Position numbers and translations under genes: made by a program. The notes below the pieces were generated by a model, which searched no databases, had not been told where the DNA came from, and worked only from the letters and a program-made list of their open reading frames with translations. A DNA stretch of 64,000 nucleotides from Pseudomonadota bacterium (lineage in GTDB: Bacteria; Pseudomonadota; Gammaproteobacteria; Burkholderiales; Burkholderiaceae_C): positions 41,480 to 105,479 of the forward strand of contig JAJZUV010000006.1 in assembly GCA_021848345.1 (NCBI GenBank), given 5' to 3'. Positions 47,994 to 57,947 of this stretch are shown in pieces. The number at the start of each line of letters is the position of its first letter. The stretch's first letter is position 1.

Positions 47994-48740
47994 GTGAAAG
48001 CCCTGATCCTCGCCGCCGGGCGCGGCGAGCGCATGCGCCCGCTGACCGACCGCTTGCCAAAGCCCCTGCTCGAGCTGGCGGGCAAGCCCCTGATCGTGTG
48101 GCAGATCGAACGCCTGCGGCGCGCCGGCATCCGCGACCTGGTGGTCAACCTCGGCTGGCTGGGAGAGCGCCTGGCCGAGGCGCTGGGCGACGGCTCGCGC
48201 TGGGACGCGCGCATCGTCTATTCGCGAGAACCCGAGCAGGCCTGGGAGACCGGCGGCGCGGTGGCCACCGCGCTGCCCCTGCTGGGCGGAGCCGACGCGC
48301 CCCCCTTCGCGGTGCTCAGCGCCGACATCTACACCGAATTCGACTACGCCCGCCTGCACGAGGCGGCGGCGCGCATCGCGGCCGACCCGCGCTCCACCAG
48401 CGCGCATTTCGTGCTGGCCGACAACCCGGAGCACCATCCAGGCGGCGACATGGCGCTGGATGCCGGCGGGCGCGTGCGGCGCGAAGGCGTGAAGCTCAAC
48501 TACGGCAACATCGCCGTGTTCCATGCCGGGCTGTTCGCCGGGCGCCCTGCGCGCCAGGCCTGGAAGCTGTTTCCCTGGATGTACGCCGAGGTCGACGCCG
48601 GGCGGGTCAGCGGCGAGCATTGGCGGGGCGCCTGGCACAACGTGGGCACGCCCGAGCAACTCGCCGAGCTCGACGCCCGGCTGCGCGCCGACGCGACCGA
48701 CAAATCCCCCGCACTGCGCCGAGGGCTCGCTCGGGGGTAA
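47994..48740 (+). CDS. murU: N-acetylmuramate alpha-1-phosphate uridylyltransferase MurU-like
   Basis: A 248-residue nucleotidyltransferase. LILAAGRGERMRPLTDRLPKP is the sugar-nucleotidyltransferase signature, followed by LLELAGKPLI and LSADIYTEFD for the metal-binding Asp. The small single-domain size agrees with MurU rather than GlmU. With AmgK it would convert MurNAc to UDP-MurNAc in peptidoglycan recycling. The GTG start lies 4 nt after the amgK stop. Confidence 0.9.
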   Translation: MKALILAAGRGERMRPLTDRLPKPLLELAGKPLIVWQIERLRRAGIRDLVVNLGWLGERLAEALGDGSRWDARIVYSREPEQAWETGGAVATALPLLGGADAPPFAVLSADIYTEFDYARLHEAAARIAADPRSTSAHFVLADNPEHHPGGDMALDAGGRVRREGVKLNYGNIAVFHAGLFAGRPARQAWKLFPWMYAEVDAGRVSGEHWRGAWHNVGTPEQLAELDARLRADATDKSPALRRGLARG

Positions 48741-48784
48741 GCTGAAGCCTGCGGCGCGCTCCGCGCCTTCGATCCCAAACGCCG

Positions 48785-50218
48785 ATGTCCGCAGTCCCCG
48801 TCTTGTCCAGCGCCACCGCTCCCGAGCCCCCCGACGCGCAACTCTTGCGCCAGTGCGCGATGCGCCGCGCCCAACTCGCGCGGCGCATCGCCGACGCCGG
48901 CGGCGGGGTGGCGCTGGTGCCCACGGCGCCCGAGCGCATGCGCAACCGGGATGCCGATTACCCCTACCGGCACGACAGCTATTTTTACTACCTGAGCGGT
49001 TTCACCGAGCCGGCCAGCCTGCTGGTGCTGGAGGTCGAGGCCGACGGAAGTTCGCGCAGCACCTTGCTGTGCCGCCCGAAGGATCCCGAGCGCGAGATCT
49101 GGGACGGGGTGCGCTTCGGCCCCGACGGCGCGCGCGAGGTCTTCGGAGTCGACGCCGCCGCTTCCATCGAGGACGTCGACGCTCTGCTGCCGCGCATGTT
49201 GCTGGACCGTGGCGCCGTGTGGTGGCCCTTCGGCGTGCACGAAGGCCTGGAGGCGCGGCTCGAGACGTGGCTGCGGGCGGTGCGCGCGCAGGCGCGCGCC
49301 GGCCACCATGCGCCCACCGTGCAGCGCGACCTGTGCTCCGCGCTGGACGAAATGCGCCTGTTCAAGGACGAGTACGAGTTGCAGGTGATGCGCCGCGCCG
49401 CGGACATCTCCAGCGAGGCGCATCGTCGCGCCATGCGCGCCGCCGGGGTCGACGCGCCCGCGGACCTGCGCGAATACCACCTGGAGGCCGAACTGCTGCA
49501 CGCCTTCCGCCGCGAAGGCGCCCAGGCTCCCGCCTACGGCAGCATCGTCGCCGCCGGGGCCAATGCCTGCATCCTGCACTATCGCGCCGGCAACGCGCTG
49601 CTTCGTCGCGGAAGTCTTTGCCTGATCGACGCCGGCTGCGAGCTCGACGGCTACGCCAGCGACATCACACGCACCTTTCCGGTGGGGGGGCGCTTCTCCG
49701 GCCCGCAGCGCGAGCTCTACGAGATCGTGCTGGAGTCGCAGCGCGCCGCCATCGATGCCGCGCGTGCCGGAGCCCGCTTCACCGATCCCCACGAAGCCGC
49801 GTTGCGCGTGCTCGCGCAGGGGCTGCTCGACACCGGCCTGATCGCGCGCTCGGCCGCGCCCGACGTCGATGCGGTGCTGCACACCGGTGCTTACCGCCGT
49901 TTCTACATGCACCGCACCAGCCACTGGCTGGGCATGGACGTGCACGATTGCGGGGAATATTCGGAACCCGGCGAGGCGCCGCGCAGCCTGCCTGACGGCA
50001 CCAGCCTGCCGGCCGCGCGCGTGCTTCGCCCGGGCATGGTGCTGACCATCGAGCCGGGTCTGTACGTGCGCGGTGCCGCCGACCTTCCCGAGGCCTACCA
50101 CGACATCGGCATCCGCATCGAGGATGACGTGCTGGTGCGCGCGCAGGGCGATTGCGAGGTACTGACCGCGCAGGCGCCCAAGACCGTGGCCGACATCGAG
50201 CAGGTGATGGGGGGCTGA
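48785..50218 (+). CDS. pepP: Xaa-Pro aminopeptidase
   Basis: A 477-residue metallopeptidase of the M24B family. The N-terminal AMP-N domain (~20-170) has DSYFYYLSGF. The pita-bread domain carries the dinuclear metal ligands in order: Asp and Asp (DAGCELDGYASDITRTF), His (HRTSHWLGMDVHD), Glu (LTIEPGLY) and Glu (GIRIEDDV). It removes N-terminal residues before Pro. Its stop overlaps the ubiH-like ATG (TGATG). The pepP-ubiH order is common in proteobacteria. Confidence 0.95.
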   Translation: MSAVPVLSSATAPEPPDAQLLRQCAMRRAQLARRIADAGGGVALVPTAPERMRNRDADYPYRHDSYFYYLSGFTEPASLLVLEVEADGSSRSTLLCRPKDPEREIWDGVRFGPDGAREVFGVDAAASIEDVDALLPRMLLDRGAVWWPFGVHEGLEARLETWLRAVRAQARAGHHAPTVQRDLCSALDEMRLFKDEYELQVMRRAADISSEAHRRAMRAAGVDAPADLREYHLEAELLHAFRREGAQAPAYGSIVAAGANACILHYRAGNALLRRGSLCLIDAGCELDGYASDITRTFPVGGRFSGPQRELYEIVLESQRAAIDAARAGARFTDPHEAALRVLAQGLLDTGLIARSAAPDVDAVLHTGAYRRFYMHRTSHWLGMDVHDCGEYSEPGEAPRSLPDGTSLPAARVLRPGMVLTIEPGLYVRGAADLPEAYHDIGIRIEDDVLVRAQGDCEVLTAQAPKTVADIEQVMGG

Positions 50219-51495
50219 TGCGCGTGTCCTGTCGTCCCGGTGGGGTCCGTCCGGAGGGCGCGACCCTCGGCGCGTCGCGGGGCCGGGCCCCGCGCGTGGC
50301 CATTGTCGGCGCGGGCCCGGTGGGCCTGAGTCTCGCGCTGCGCATGCGCCAGCTGGGCAGCCCGGCCGAGCTGCAGGTGTTCGACGCCCAGCCCGACGCG
50401 CGGGCCGCGCTGTCGGATCCCCGGGTGCTGGCGTTGTCCGAAGGCAGCCGGCAGTTGCTGCAGGCGTTGCGCGCCTGGCCCGCCGAGGCGGCCACGGCGA
50501 TTCGCGACATCCATGTGTCCCAGCACGCCCCGGGCCTGAGCTCGCTGCCTCGCGTGATGCTGCGCGCCGAGGAGGCCGCGCTGCCCGCGCTGGGCTACAC
50601 GGTGCGCTACGGGGAACTGCTGGGCGCGCTGCAGGCCGCGGCCGGCGAAGCCGACATCCAGGTGCGCTATGCCAGCCCGGTGCGCGTGCGCGAGCAGGCG
50701 CGATCCGTGCTCGTGCTGCCGGCGCAGCGCGCCGACGACGCCGATCCTGCGACCGGCCCGGCTGCCGCGGGGCTCCCGGAACATGGGCCCGCGCAGGAGT
50801 TCGACCTCGCGGTGCTCGCCGAGGGCGGGGCCTTCCACGACCAGCAGCAACGCGAGCTGCACCGCGACTACGGGCAGACCGCCCTCATCGGCCAGCTGCG
50901 CTGCGACCGCGCCCACGGGGGCCTGGCTGTGGAGCGCTTCACGCCCGACGGGCCGGTGGCGCTGCTCCCGCGCGGCGCGGATTACGCGCTGGTGTGGTGC
51001 GTGCCTCCGGCGCGCGCGCGCGAACTCCTGCGCCTGCAGGATTCGGCGGAGGCGATGGGTCAGTTGCAGAAGCTGCTGCCCGCCGTCTGCGGGCGGGCGC
51101 TGGAGCTGCGCCTGTTCGGCAGCTACCCGCTGGGGCTCAACGCGCGCCTGCGCGCCCGCCGCGGGCGCGCCGTCCAACTGGGCAACGCCGCGCAGACCCT
51201 GCACCCGGTCGCCGGCCAGGGCCTGAACCTGGGCCTGCGCGACAGCGCCACGCTGGCGCGCATGTTGTCCGATGCCGACGCCGCCGGGCTGGACGATCTG
51301 CTGCGGCGCTACGACCTGACGCGCCTGCCCGATCGCGCGCTGCTGCTCGGCTTGACGGACCTGCTGGCGCGCGGATTCACCTGGGACCTGCCTGGCGCTT
51401 CGGCCTTGCGGGCGGGCGCGCTGGCGACCCTGTCGGCGGCCTGGCCGCTGCGCCGCGCGCTGCAGCGGCGCATGCTGTTCGGCTGGCGCGCCTGA
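50218..51495 (+). CDS. ubiH: FAD-dependent ubiquinone hydroxylase, UbiH/VisC family
   Basis: A 425-residue flavoprotein monooxygenase. The N-terminal VAIVGAGPVGLSLALRM binds FAD, and the family tail GNAAQTLHPVAGQGLNLGLRD (~322-342) is present with Gln replacing the usual His of GNAAHTLHP. It hydroxylates the ubiquinone ring; UbiH, UbiI and UbiF relatives cannot be separated by eye. The ATG at 50218 was chosen because it overlaps the pepP stop. A 35-residue N-terminal extension precedes the FAD motif. Confidence 0.88.
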   Translation: MRVSCRPGGVRPEGATLGASRGRAPRVAIVGAGPVGLSLALRMRQLGSPAELQVFDAQPDARAALSDPRVLALSEGSRQLLQALRAWPAEAATAIRDIHVSQHAPGLSSLPRVMLRAEEAALPALGYTVRYGELLGALQAAAGEADIQVRYASPVRVREQARSVLVLPAQRADDADPATGPAAAGLPEHGPAQEFDLAVLAEGGAFHDQQQRELHRDYGQTALIGQLRCDRAHGGLAVERFTPDGPVALLPRGADYALVWCVPPARARELLRLQDSAEAMGQLQKLLPAVCGRALELRLFGSYPLGLNARLRARRGRAVQLGNAAQTLHPVAGQGLNLGLRDSATLARMLSDADAAGLDDLLRRYDLTRLPDRALLLGLTDLLARGFTWDLPGASALRAGALATLSAAWPLRRALQRRMLFGWRA

Positions 51496-51514
51496 GGGAC
51501 CGCCTGGCGGGCGG

Positions 51515-52138
51515 CTAGGCCCCCGGCGAAGCCGGCGGGCCCGGCCAGCCGGCCCAGGCCGGAGCCAGGTCGTGGGCCAGGCCGAACTGCTCCAGCACGC
51601 GCCCGAGGGTGTGGTCGACCATCTGCTCGATGCTGTTCGGGCGCAGGTACAGCGCCGGCAGCGGCGGCATGACCACGCCGCCCATCTCGGTGACCAGGGT
51701 CATGTTGCGCAGGTGCGCCAGGTTCAGCGGGGTCTCGCGCGCCAGCAGCACCAGGCGTCGGCGCTCCTTCAGGCACACGTCGGCGGCGCGCGACAACAGG
51801 TTGTCCGACAGCCCGTGGGCCACGGCCGCCAGGGTCTTCATCGAGCAGGGCGCCACCACCATGCCCAGCGTGGCGAAGGAGCCGCTGGCGATGCTGGCGG
51901 CCACGTCGCCGATGGGATGCAGCTCGTCGGCCAGCGCCTCCACGTCCCGGCGATCCAGGTCGGTCTCGGCGCGAATGCTCAGCCAGCCCGCCGGGCTGAC
52001 CACCAGATGGGTGCGTACGCCCCCCAGGCGGCGCAGGTGCTGCAGCAGGCGCACGCCATAGACGGCACCCGTGGCGCCCGTGATGCCGACGATCAGGCGC
52101 TGCGACGCGGCTTGCGCTGACGACGGGGATTCAGCCAT
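51515..52138 (-). CDS. ubiX: Flavin prenyltransferase UbiX
   Basis: A 207-residue homododecameric enzyme that attaches dimethylallyl to FMN to make the prenylated cofactor of UbiD. Motifs: VGITGATGAVYGVRLL at the N-terminus, LVVSPAGW, PCSMKTLAAVAHGLSDNLLSRAADVCLKE and LLARETPLN. The ATG at 52138 is preferred over an upstream TTG at 52147. It ends 20 bp from the convergent ubiH, placing two ubiquinone genes side by side. Confidence 0.95.
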   Translation of the reverse strand: MAESPSSAQAASQRLIVGITGATGAVYGVRLLQHLRRLGGVRTHLVVSPAGWLSIRAETDLDRRDVEALADELHPIGDVAASIASGSFATLGMVVAPCSMKTLAAVAHGLSDNLLSRAADVCLKERRRLVLLARETPLNLAHLRNMTLVTEMGGVVMPPLPALYLRPNSIEQMVDHTLGRVLEQFGLAHDLAPAWAGWPGPPASPGA

Positions 52139-52175
52139 GCGCGGCAAGCGAGGGCGGGGGGGGGCCCGGGGTGCC

Positions 52176-52490
52176 TCAGGAGCCGCCCAGCAGGTCCTTG
52201 AGCTCGCCGCTCTGGTACATCTCGGTCATGATGTCCGAGCCGCCGACGAATTCGCCGCGCACGTACAGCTGCGGAATGGTGGGCCAGTTGGCGTATTCCT
52301 TGACCGCCTGGCGCACGTCGTTGTCCTCCAGCACGTTCACGCTGGCGAACTGTGCCACTCCGCAGGCCTTCAGGATCTGCACCGCGCGGCCGGAAAAGCC
52401 GCATTGCGGGAATTGCGGGGTGCCTTTCATGAACAGCACCACGTCGTTGGACTTGACCAGTTGGTCGATGCGTTGCAGTGCGTCGGACAT
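52176..52490 (-). CDS. grxD: Monothiol glutaredoxin GrxD
   Basis: A 104-residue monothiol glutaredoxin with the CGFS active site ([11 protein letters not shown]), KGTPQ and WPTIPQLYV, all typical of Grx4/GrxD, which carries or delivers [2Fe-2S] clusters with BolA partners. GAGG sits a few bases before the ATG at 52490. It belongs to the conserved betaproteobacterial hemA-prfA-prmC-grxD-ubiX row. A TACAAT hexamer on the minus strand near 52540 could be its own -10. Confidence 0.96.
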   Translation of the reverse strand: MSDALQRIDQLVKSNDVVLFMKGTPQFPQCGFSGRAVQILKACGVAQFASVNVLEDNDVRQAVKEYANWPTIPQLYVRGEFVGGSDIMTEMYQSGELKDLLGGS

Positions 52491-52593
52491 CGGAGCCTCG
52501 CGAAGCGGGTTGGGAATCTGGTGGGGAATACCCCTGATTGTAGAAAAGTGCCGCCCGTCGTGTGCGACGCCGACTCGGCTGCTCGGAAATGAG

Positions 52594-52611
52594 CCCGGCG
52601 CGTGCGCCGGG
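52594..52611. terminator. Possible weak terminator hairpin after prmC
   Basis: Perfect arms CCCGGCGC and GCGCCGGG with a GT centre, 6 bp past the prmC stop on the minus strand. Only a short T-containing stretch (CATTTCC) follows, so termination efficiency is doubtful. Confidence 0.35.
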
Positions 52612-52616
52612 GGCAA

Positions 52617-53489
52617 TCAGTCCGGCGCGCGCGCGGCCGTCACGCGTTCGATGCCGGCCAGGTCGCGCAGGCTGTGCGCCTCGCGCAGCCCCGCTGCCCG
52701 CAGCAGCGCGCGCACTCCCTCGGCCTGGTCGTATCCGTGTTCCAGCGCCAGCCAGGCGCCCGCGCGCAGGCGCGGCGCGGCCTGCGAGACGAGTTCGCGG
52801 ATGTCCCCCAGTCCATCGTCGGCTCCGCGCGAGCCGACCAGCGCGAGGCGTGGCTCGAAACGCAACGACGGCAGGTGTTCGTCGCCCTCGGCCACGTAGG
52901 GCGGGTTGCTCAGGATCAGGTCGAAGGCCTGGTCCTCGCTCGGCAGCGCGCGCATCCAGTCGCCGTGGTGCCAGCGCAGCGCGCCGCCGGGACGGTCGGC
53001 CGCGAGCAGGCGTCGCGCGTTGTCCCGGGCGATGCGCAAGGCCTCGGCGCTGACATCGACCGCCTGCACGCGCGCGTGGGCACGCTCGTGCGCCACCGCG
53101 ATAGCGATGGCGCCGCTGCCGGTCCCGAGGTCGAGCACGTCGGCGGCGGCCTCGGCATCCAGGCGGTCGAGCGCGAATTCCACCAGCAGTTCGGTCTCCG
53201 GGCGCGGCACCAGCACCTCGGGCCCGACGCTCAGGCGCAGGCCCCAGAACTCGCGCCAGCCCAGCACGTAGGCCAGCGGTTCGCCGGCGCGCAGGCGGGC
53301 CGCGGCCTGCTCCAGCGCCCGCAGACTGGCCTCGTCGAGCGCGGCCTCGGGGTGGGCCAGCAGCGCCGCATGCGACAGCCCGGCCAGTTCGCGCAGCAGC
53401 GCCAGCGCATCGACGCGGTCCAGCGCGCTGGACCGCATCCAGGCCTCGGCGCCGGGCGCCCCCGGCGCGGGGGAAGTCGTATCCGTCAC
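52617..53489 (-). CDS. prmC: Release factor glutamine methyltransferase
   Basis: 290 residues; methylates the Gln of the GGQ motif in release factors. A helical N-terminal domain is followed by a SAM-binding core with [14 protein letters not shown] and the catalytic NPPY motif ([14 protein letters not shown]). The GTG start overlaps the prfA stop (GTGA), so it is translated right after its substrate RF1. Confidence 0.95.
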   Translation of the reverse strand: MTDTTSPAPGAPGAEAWMRSSALDRVDALALLRELAGLSHAALLAHPEAALDEASLRALEQAAARLRAGEPLAYVLGWREFWGLRLSVGPEVLVPRPETELLVEFALDRLDAEAAADVLDLGTGSGAIAIAVAHERAHARVQAVDVSAEALRIARDNARRLLAADRPGGALRWHHGDWMRALPSEDQAFDLILSNPPYVAEGDEHLPSLRFEPRLALVGSRGADDGLGDIRELVSQAAPRLRAGAWLALEHGYDQAEGVRALLRAAGLREAHSLRDLAGIERVTAARAPD

Positions 53490-54553
53490 GCCAGCGCCGC
53501 CAGTTGTTCGGCCTGGTGCTCGGCGTGCAGCGCGTCGAGCAGTTCGTCGAGCTCGCCGCCGAGAATGGCGTCGATCTTGTGCAGGGTCAGGTTGATGCGG
53601 TGGTCGGTGACGCGCCCCTGCGGCACGTTGTAGGTCCGGATGCGGTCCGAGCGGTCTCCGCTGCCCACCAGGCTCTTGCGCTGCGCGGCCTCGCGTTCCT
53701 GCGCCTGCTGGCGCTGGCGTTGCTCCAGACGCGCCGCCAGCACTTCCATCGCGCGCGCCTTGTTGCGGTGCTGCGAACGGTCGTCCTGGCACTCCACGAC
53801 CAGCCCTGTCGGCAGGTGGGTGATGCGTACCGCCGAATCGGTCTTGTTGATGTGCTGGCCGCCGGCACCCGAGGAGCGGAAGGTATCGATACGCAGCTCG
53901 GCGGGGTTGATGGCCACCGCCGCCTGCGCGTCGGGCTCGGGCATCACCGCCACGGTGGCCGCGCTGGTGTGGATGCGCCCCTGCGATTCGGTGGCCGGCA
54001 CCCGCTGCACGCGATGCCCGCCGGATTCGAACTTCAGGCGGCCGTACACGCCGTCGCCGGCGATGCGCAGCACCGCCTCCTTGACCCCGCCGAGGTCGCT
54101 TTCGCTGTGCCCGAGAAGTTCGGTGCGCCAGCCGCGGCGTTCGGCGTAGCGCGTGTACATGCGCAGCAGGTCGGCCGCGAACAGCGCCGATTCCTCGCCG
54201 CCGGTGCCGGCGCGCACTTCCAGGAAGGCGGCCTTGCGGTCGTCCGGGTCGCGGGGCAGCAGCGCGCATTGCAGCGCATCTTCCAGGCGATCGATGCGTT
54301 CGCCGCAGCTTTGCAGCTCTTCCTCGGCCAGTGCGCGCATCTCGGGGTCGCCCAGCAGCGCGCGTGCCTGCTCGCGCGCCGCCTCGGCGGCGCCCAGCTC
54401 GGCATGCAGCGCCACCACCGGCGCCAGCTCCGCGCGCTCACTGCCGAGTTCGCGCAGGCGCTGCGCGTCGGTGCCCTCGGCGCCGAGCAGGGCGTCGATT
54501 TCCTCCAGCCGGCGGGCGGCTGCGTCGAGTTTGTCGCGAAGGGAGGCTTTCAT
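53486..54553 (-). CDS. prfA: Peptide chain release factor 1
   Basis: 355 residues; terminates translation at UAA and UAG. It contains the codon-reading PAT tripeptide ([10 protein letters not shown]) that marks RF1 rather than RF2, and the catalytic GGQ in [20 protein letters not shown]. The ATG at 54553 was chosen as the start of the conserved MKASLRDKL helix. It is followed by prmC and preceded by hemA with a 90-bp gap. Confidence 0.97.
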   Translation of the reverse strand: MKASLRDKLDAAARRLEEIDALLGAEGTDAQRLRELGSERAELAPVVALHAELGAAEAAREQARALLGDPEMRALAEEELQSCGERIDRLEDALQCALLPRDPDDRKAAFLEVRAGTGGEESALFAADLLRMYTRYAERRGWRTELLGHSESDLGGVKEAVLRIAGDGVYGRLKFESGGHRVQRVPATESQGRIHTSAATVAVMPEPDAQAAVAINPAELRIDTFRSSGAGGQHINKTDSAVRITHLPTGLVVECQDDRSQHRNKARAMEVLAARLEQRQRQQAQEREAAQRKSLVGSGDRSDRIRTYNVPQGRVTDHRINLTLHKIDAILGGELDELLDALHAEHQAEQLAALA

Positions 54554-54643
54554 CCTTGAGCCTGAGGGGGCAGGCGGTGCGGGCCCGCGGTGCGTGCGCC
54601 CGCCGGGCGTCGCCACGAAGCGGCGCGCCGGCCGCCCGGGACG

Positions 54644-55936
54644 CTAGGAGTGGTTGCCGTAGCCGCGATGCGGCGTCAGGAACAGGCGTTGCACGGCCCG
54701 CGTGACCTGGTCGCGATGCTGCGGGTCCGTGTGGTGCATGGCCGCGAAGGCATTGTGCAGGAATTTCTGCGACAGGTTGCGCGCCAGCAGTTCCATCACC
54801 GCGTCGGGGGAGTCCCCCCGCGCCAGCGCCCGGCGCGCACGCTCCACCTCGGCCTGCTGCCAGTTGCGGCTCTGGTCCTGCAGTTGCCGGATCAGCGGGA
54901 CCTGCTCGCGGTCGTCCATCCACTGCAGGAACCCCTGCACGCGGCTTTCGATGATCGACTCCGCCTGGTGTACCGCCGCCTGGCGGCGTTCGCCGTTGCT
55001 GCGCACCAGCTCGGTCAGGTCGTCCACCGAGTACAGGTACACGTCGGGCAGTTGGGCCACCTCGGCCTCGATGTCGCGGGGCACGGCCAGGTCCACCATC
55101 ACCACCGGCTTGTGGCGGCGCTGGCGCACCATGCGCTCGGCCGCGCCCAGGCCGATGATGGGCAGGGTGCTGGCGGTGGAGCTCACCACCACGTCGAACT
55201 CGGCCAGGCGCTGCGGCACGTCGGCCAGGCGCATGGCCTCGGCCCCGACCTGCTGCGCCAGGCGCGCGCCGCGCTCCAGCGTGCGGTTGGCGATGGCCAT
55301 GTGGCGCGGACGCCGGGACGCGAAGTGAGCGGCCACCAACTCGACCATCTCGCCGGCCCCGATCAGCAGCACACGGCATTCGGCCAGGCTCTCGAACACC
55401 GCCTCGGCCAGCTTGACCGCGGCCGCGGCCATGCTCACCGAATGGGCGCCGATCTCGGTGGTGCTGCGCACCTCCTTGGCCACCGCGAAGGTGCGCTGGA
55501 ACATCTGCCCCAGCGTGCCCCCCAGCGTGCCCGTGTCGGAGGCCGTGCGCACCGCGTCCTTCATCTGGCCCAGGATCTGCGGCTCGCCCAGCACCATCGA
55601 GTCCAGCCCGCTGGCCACGCGGAAGGCATGGCGCACCGCGCCTTCGTGGACCAGCCGGTAGCTGTGCTGCAGCAGGTCGACCTCGCGCAGTTCGCGCGAG
55701 TTGGCCAGCCAGTTCACCAGCGCCTCGCGCGGATCGCTCTGCGCCGCGCAATAGATCTCGGTGCGGTTGCAGGTGGACAGGATCGCGGTCTCGACCGCGC
55801 TGCCGCCGCTGCGCGTGTGCAGCGAATCGCGCAGCGCGCGCAACCCTTCCTTCAGCCCTTCGGCCGAAAATGCCAGACGCTCGCGCAGGTCCAGCGGCGC
55901 GCTCTGATGGTTGACTCCGACGGCTGCTAATAACAT
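54644..55936 (-). CDS. hemA: Glutamyl-tRNA reductase
   Basis: 430 residues; reduces glutamyl-tRNA to glutamate-1-semialdehyde, the first committed step of haem synthesis. Catalytic Cys in STCNRTEIY (~56), the [15 protein letters not shown] segment, a GAGEMVE NADPH-binding loop and a C-terminal dimerisation helix are intact. Its start is divergent from the small membrane protein; a TAGAAT -10-like hexamer on the minus strand lies at 55947-55952. Confidence 0.96.
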   Translation of the reverse strand: MLLAAVGVNHQSAPLDLRERLAFSAEGLKEGLRALRDSLHTRSGGSAVETAILSTCNRTEIYCAAQSDPREALVNWLANSRELREVDLLQHSYRLVHEGAVRHAFRVASGLDSMVLGEPQILGQMKDAVRTASDTGTLGGTLGQMFQRTFAVAKEVRSTTEIGAHSVSMAAAAVKLAEAVFESLAECRVLLIGAGEMVELVAAHFASRRPRHMAIANRTLERGARLAQQVGAEAMRLADVPQRLAEFDVVVSSTASTLPIIGLGAAERMVRQRRHKPVVMVDLAVPRDIEAEVAQLPDVYLYSVDDLTELVRSNGERRQAAVHQAESIIESRVQGFLQWMDDREQVPLIRQLQDQSRNWQQAEVERARRALARGDSPDAVMELLARNLSQKFLHNAFAAMHHTDPQHRDQVTRAVQRLFLTPHRGYGNHS

Positions 55937-56052
55937 GACACATTCAATTCTACGAAGCCGGGCGGGTTTTTGCGGATGACCAAAGTCAAACCCGCACGCG
56001 ATTGCACCCCGCCGCGGCGATCCAACCTGTCCCCGAAGCGCCCGATTCCCCG

Positions 56053-56322
56053 ATGCTCGCCCTCATCGCCCTGCGCTGGCTGCTCGCCACCAGTGTCATG
56101 CCGTTGTTCGTCGGCGCCGGCACCGGGCTGGCGGCCCGGCGCCTGCTGCGTCCCTGCCCCGGGCGCTGGACCCGCCAGGCCGCGTGGGGGGCGCTGGCGG
56201 CCTGGGGCGCGCATGTTCTGCTGACCGCCTCGGGCCTGCTGCGGGACGGAGCCACGCTGGATTACGGCGCGGTGCTGGCTGCGGCGGTGGCCGGGAGCTG
56301 GTTGGCCTGCGCGCGGTCCTGA
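56053..56322 (+). CDS. Small hypothetical membrane protein
   Basis: 89 residues with hydrophobic segments near 1-25, 45-60 and 68-85 and a basic loop ([14 protein letters not shown]) between the first two. I do not recognise a family. It starts at ATG 56053; an upstream ATG at 56002 is less likely. Its stop codon ends directly against the last base of the convergent rarD stop. Confidence 0.6.
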   Translation: MLALIALRWLLATSVMPLFVGAGTGLAARRLLRPCPGRWTRQAAWGALAAWGAHVLLTASGLLRDGATLDYGAVLAAAVAGSWLACARS

Positions 56323-57207
56323 TCAGGCGGCTGCGCCAGCGGGCCGGCGCCGGCGCAGCATGCCTTCGGCGAGATACAGGGCGATGCCGGCCCAGACCAG
56401 GCCGAAGCCCAGCACCTTGGACGCGCCGAAGGCCTCGTGGTACACGGTCACGCCCAGCACCAGCAGCAGCGTGGGCGTGGTGTACTGCAGGATGCCCAGC
56501 AGCGAGAAGGGGATGCGCCGGGCCCCGGCCGCGAACATCAGCAGCGGGATGGCGGTGACCGGCCCGCTGGCCATGAGCAGCAGCTTGAAGTTCAGGTCGC
56601 CCAGCGCGAAGGCGTTGTCGCCATGCAGGCTGGTCCAGCCCAGGTACAGCAGCGCCACCGGCAGCAGCACCGCCGTCTCCAGCGCCAGGCCCTCGAGCGA
56701 GCCCAGGGGGGCGATCTTGCGCAACAGGCTGTAGCTGCTGAAACTCACCGCGAGGATCAGCGCCAGCCAGGGCATGTGCCCCACGCCGAAGGCCATCCAC
56801 AGCACCCCGCTCGCGGCCACCGCCACCGCCGCCCATTGCAGCGCGCGCATGCGTTCGTGCAGCAGCACGGTGCCCAGCGCCACGTTCATCAGCGGGTTGA
56901 TGTAGTAGCCCAGGCTGGCCTCCACCACGTGGCCGTTGTTCACCGACCAGATGTAGGTCAGCCAGTTGCAGGACAGCACCAGCGCGCTGGCGGCGAAGCG
57001 CCCGACCACCGCCGGGCGCTCGCGCAACAGGCGCAGCCAGGACCAGCGCCGCAGCCCCAGCAGGATCAGCAGAACCAGCAGCGCCGACCAGACCATGCGA
57101 TGGGCGAGGATCTGCGGCGCCGGGACCGATTCCAGCAAATGGAAATACAGCGGGAACAAGCCCCAGATGACGTAGGCGCCCAGGGCGTAGGCGATGCCTG
57201 GATTCAT
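56323..57207 (-). CDS. rarD: EamA/RarD family transporter
   Basis: 294 residues with ten hydrophobic helices in two EamA-like halves. AYVIWGLFPLYFHLLESVPAPQILAHRMVWSALL is the RarD signature, and WSVNNGHVVEASLGYYINPLMNV follows. RarD proteins are drug/metabolite-transporter superfamily members of uncertain substrate. It is divergent from an Lrp-type regulator, which could control it. Confidence 0.92.
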   Translation of the reverse strand: MNPGIAYALGAYVIWGLFPLYFHLLESVPAPQILAHRMVWSALLVLLILLGLRRWSWLRLLRERPAVVGRFAASALVLSCNWLTYIWSVNNGHVVEASLGYYINPLMNVALGTVLLHERMRALQWAAVAVAASGVLWMAFGVGHMPWLALILAVSFSSYSLLRKIAPLGSLEGLALETAVLLPVALLYLGWTSLHGDNAFALGDLNFKLLLMASGPVTAIPLLMFAAGARRIPFSLLGILQYTTPTLLLVLGVTVYHEAFGASKVLGFGLVWAGIALYLAEGMLRRRRPAGAAA

Positions 57208-57363
57208 GATCGGGCCGCGCGCGCGGCTTCAGGGAAACCCCGGATGCTACGCGCTGCCGCGGGGCGAAGAGGCAAGTACCGTCCAGTTGACGCGGGGCTT
57301 TTCCCGAATTCAGGCCCGAGGCCCTATGTTCCCTGGACCATCACTCCAGTCGGGGGCTTGGGA

Positions 57364-57852
57364 ATGGAACGCAATCCGCGAACCCGCCGCGAGCTCGATC
57401 CCACCGACCGGCGCATCCTCGAAGTCCTGCAGGCGGACGCCAGGCTGACCATGGCGCAACTCGCGGAGCGCGTCGCTCTGTCGGCTTCGCCTTGCTGGCG
57501 TCGGGTGCAGGCGCTGGAGAAGGCCGGCGTCATCACCGGCTACCACGCGCGCCTGGACCGCCGACGCATCGGCCTGGGCGTGCACGGGTTCGTCCACGTG
57601 CGCATGCACGAGCACAGCACGCGCAGCGCCGCCGGCTTCGAGGCGCAGGTGCTGGCCATCGGCGGCGTCGTGGCCTGCCAGAACCTGTCGGGCCGCTACG
57701 ACTATCAGCTCGAACTGGTCGCCACCGACCACGACGCCTTCGCCCGGCTGGTGCGCGAACAGATCTGCGCGCTTCCCGGCCTGCGCGACATCCACACCAG
57801 CCTGTCGCTGCGCGAGGTGAAGGTCGCCGGCATGCTTCCGGTGCCGGGCTGA
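57364..57852 (+). CDS. Lrp/AsnC family transcriptional regulator
   Basis: A 162-residue regulator. The N-terminal HTH (LDPTDRRILEVLQADARLTMAQLAERVALSASPCWRRVQ) and C-terminal ligand-binding RAM domain (with LSGRYDYQLELVATD) are complete. GGGA precedes the ATG. Lrp-type proteins respond to amino acids; being divergent from rarD with a 156-bp gap, it may regulate that exporter. A TTGACG at about 57328 in the gap may be its -35 box. Confidence 0.92.
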   Translation: MERNPRTRRELDPTDRRILEVLQADARLTMAQLAERVALSASPCWRRVQALEKAGVITGYHARLDRRRIGLGVHGFVHVRMHEHSTRSAAGFEAQVLAIGGVVACQNLSGRYDYQLELVATDHDAFARLVREQICALPGLRDIHTSLSLREVKVAGMLPVPG

Positions 57853-57947
57853 GTCCGCGGCTGCACATCCGGATGCGCCCGGAGGCCGCCTCGGCGCGCG
57901 CCGCGCCTGGGGCCTGCGCCGGACATTCGGGGAAAACCGTCAGCGCA

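Noticed and set aside
44596..47997. An 1133-codon plus-strand frame across lptD and amgK
   Set aside because: Antisense to lptD and out of frame with amgK; both real genes show full family signatures.
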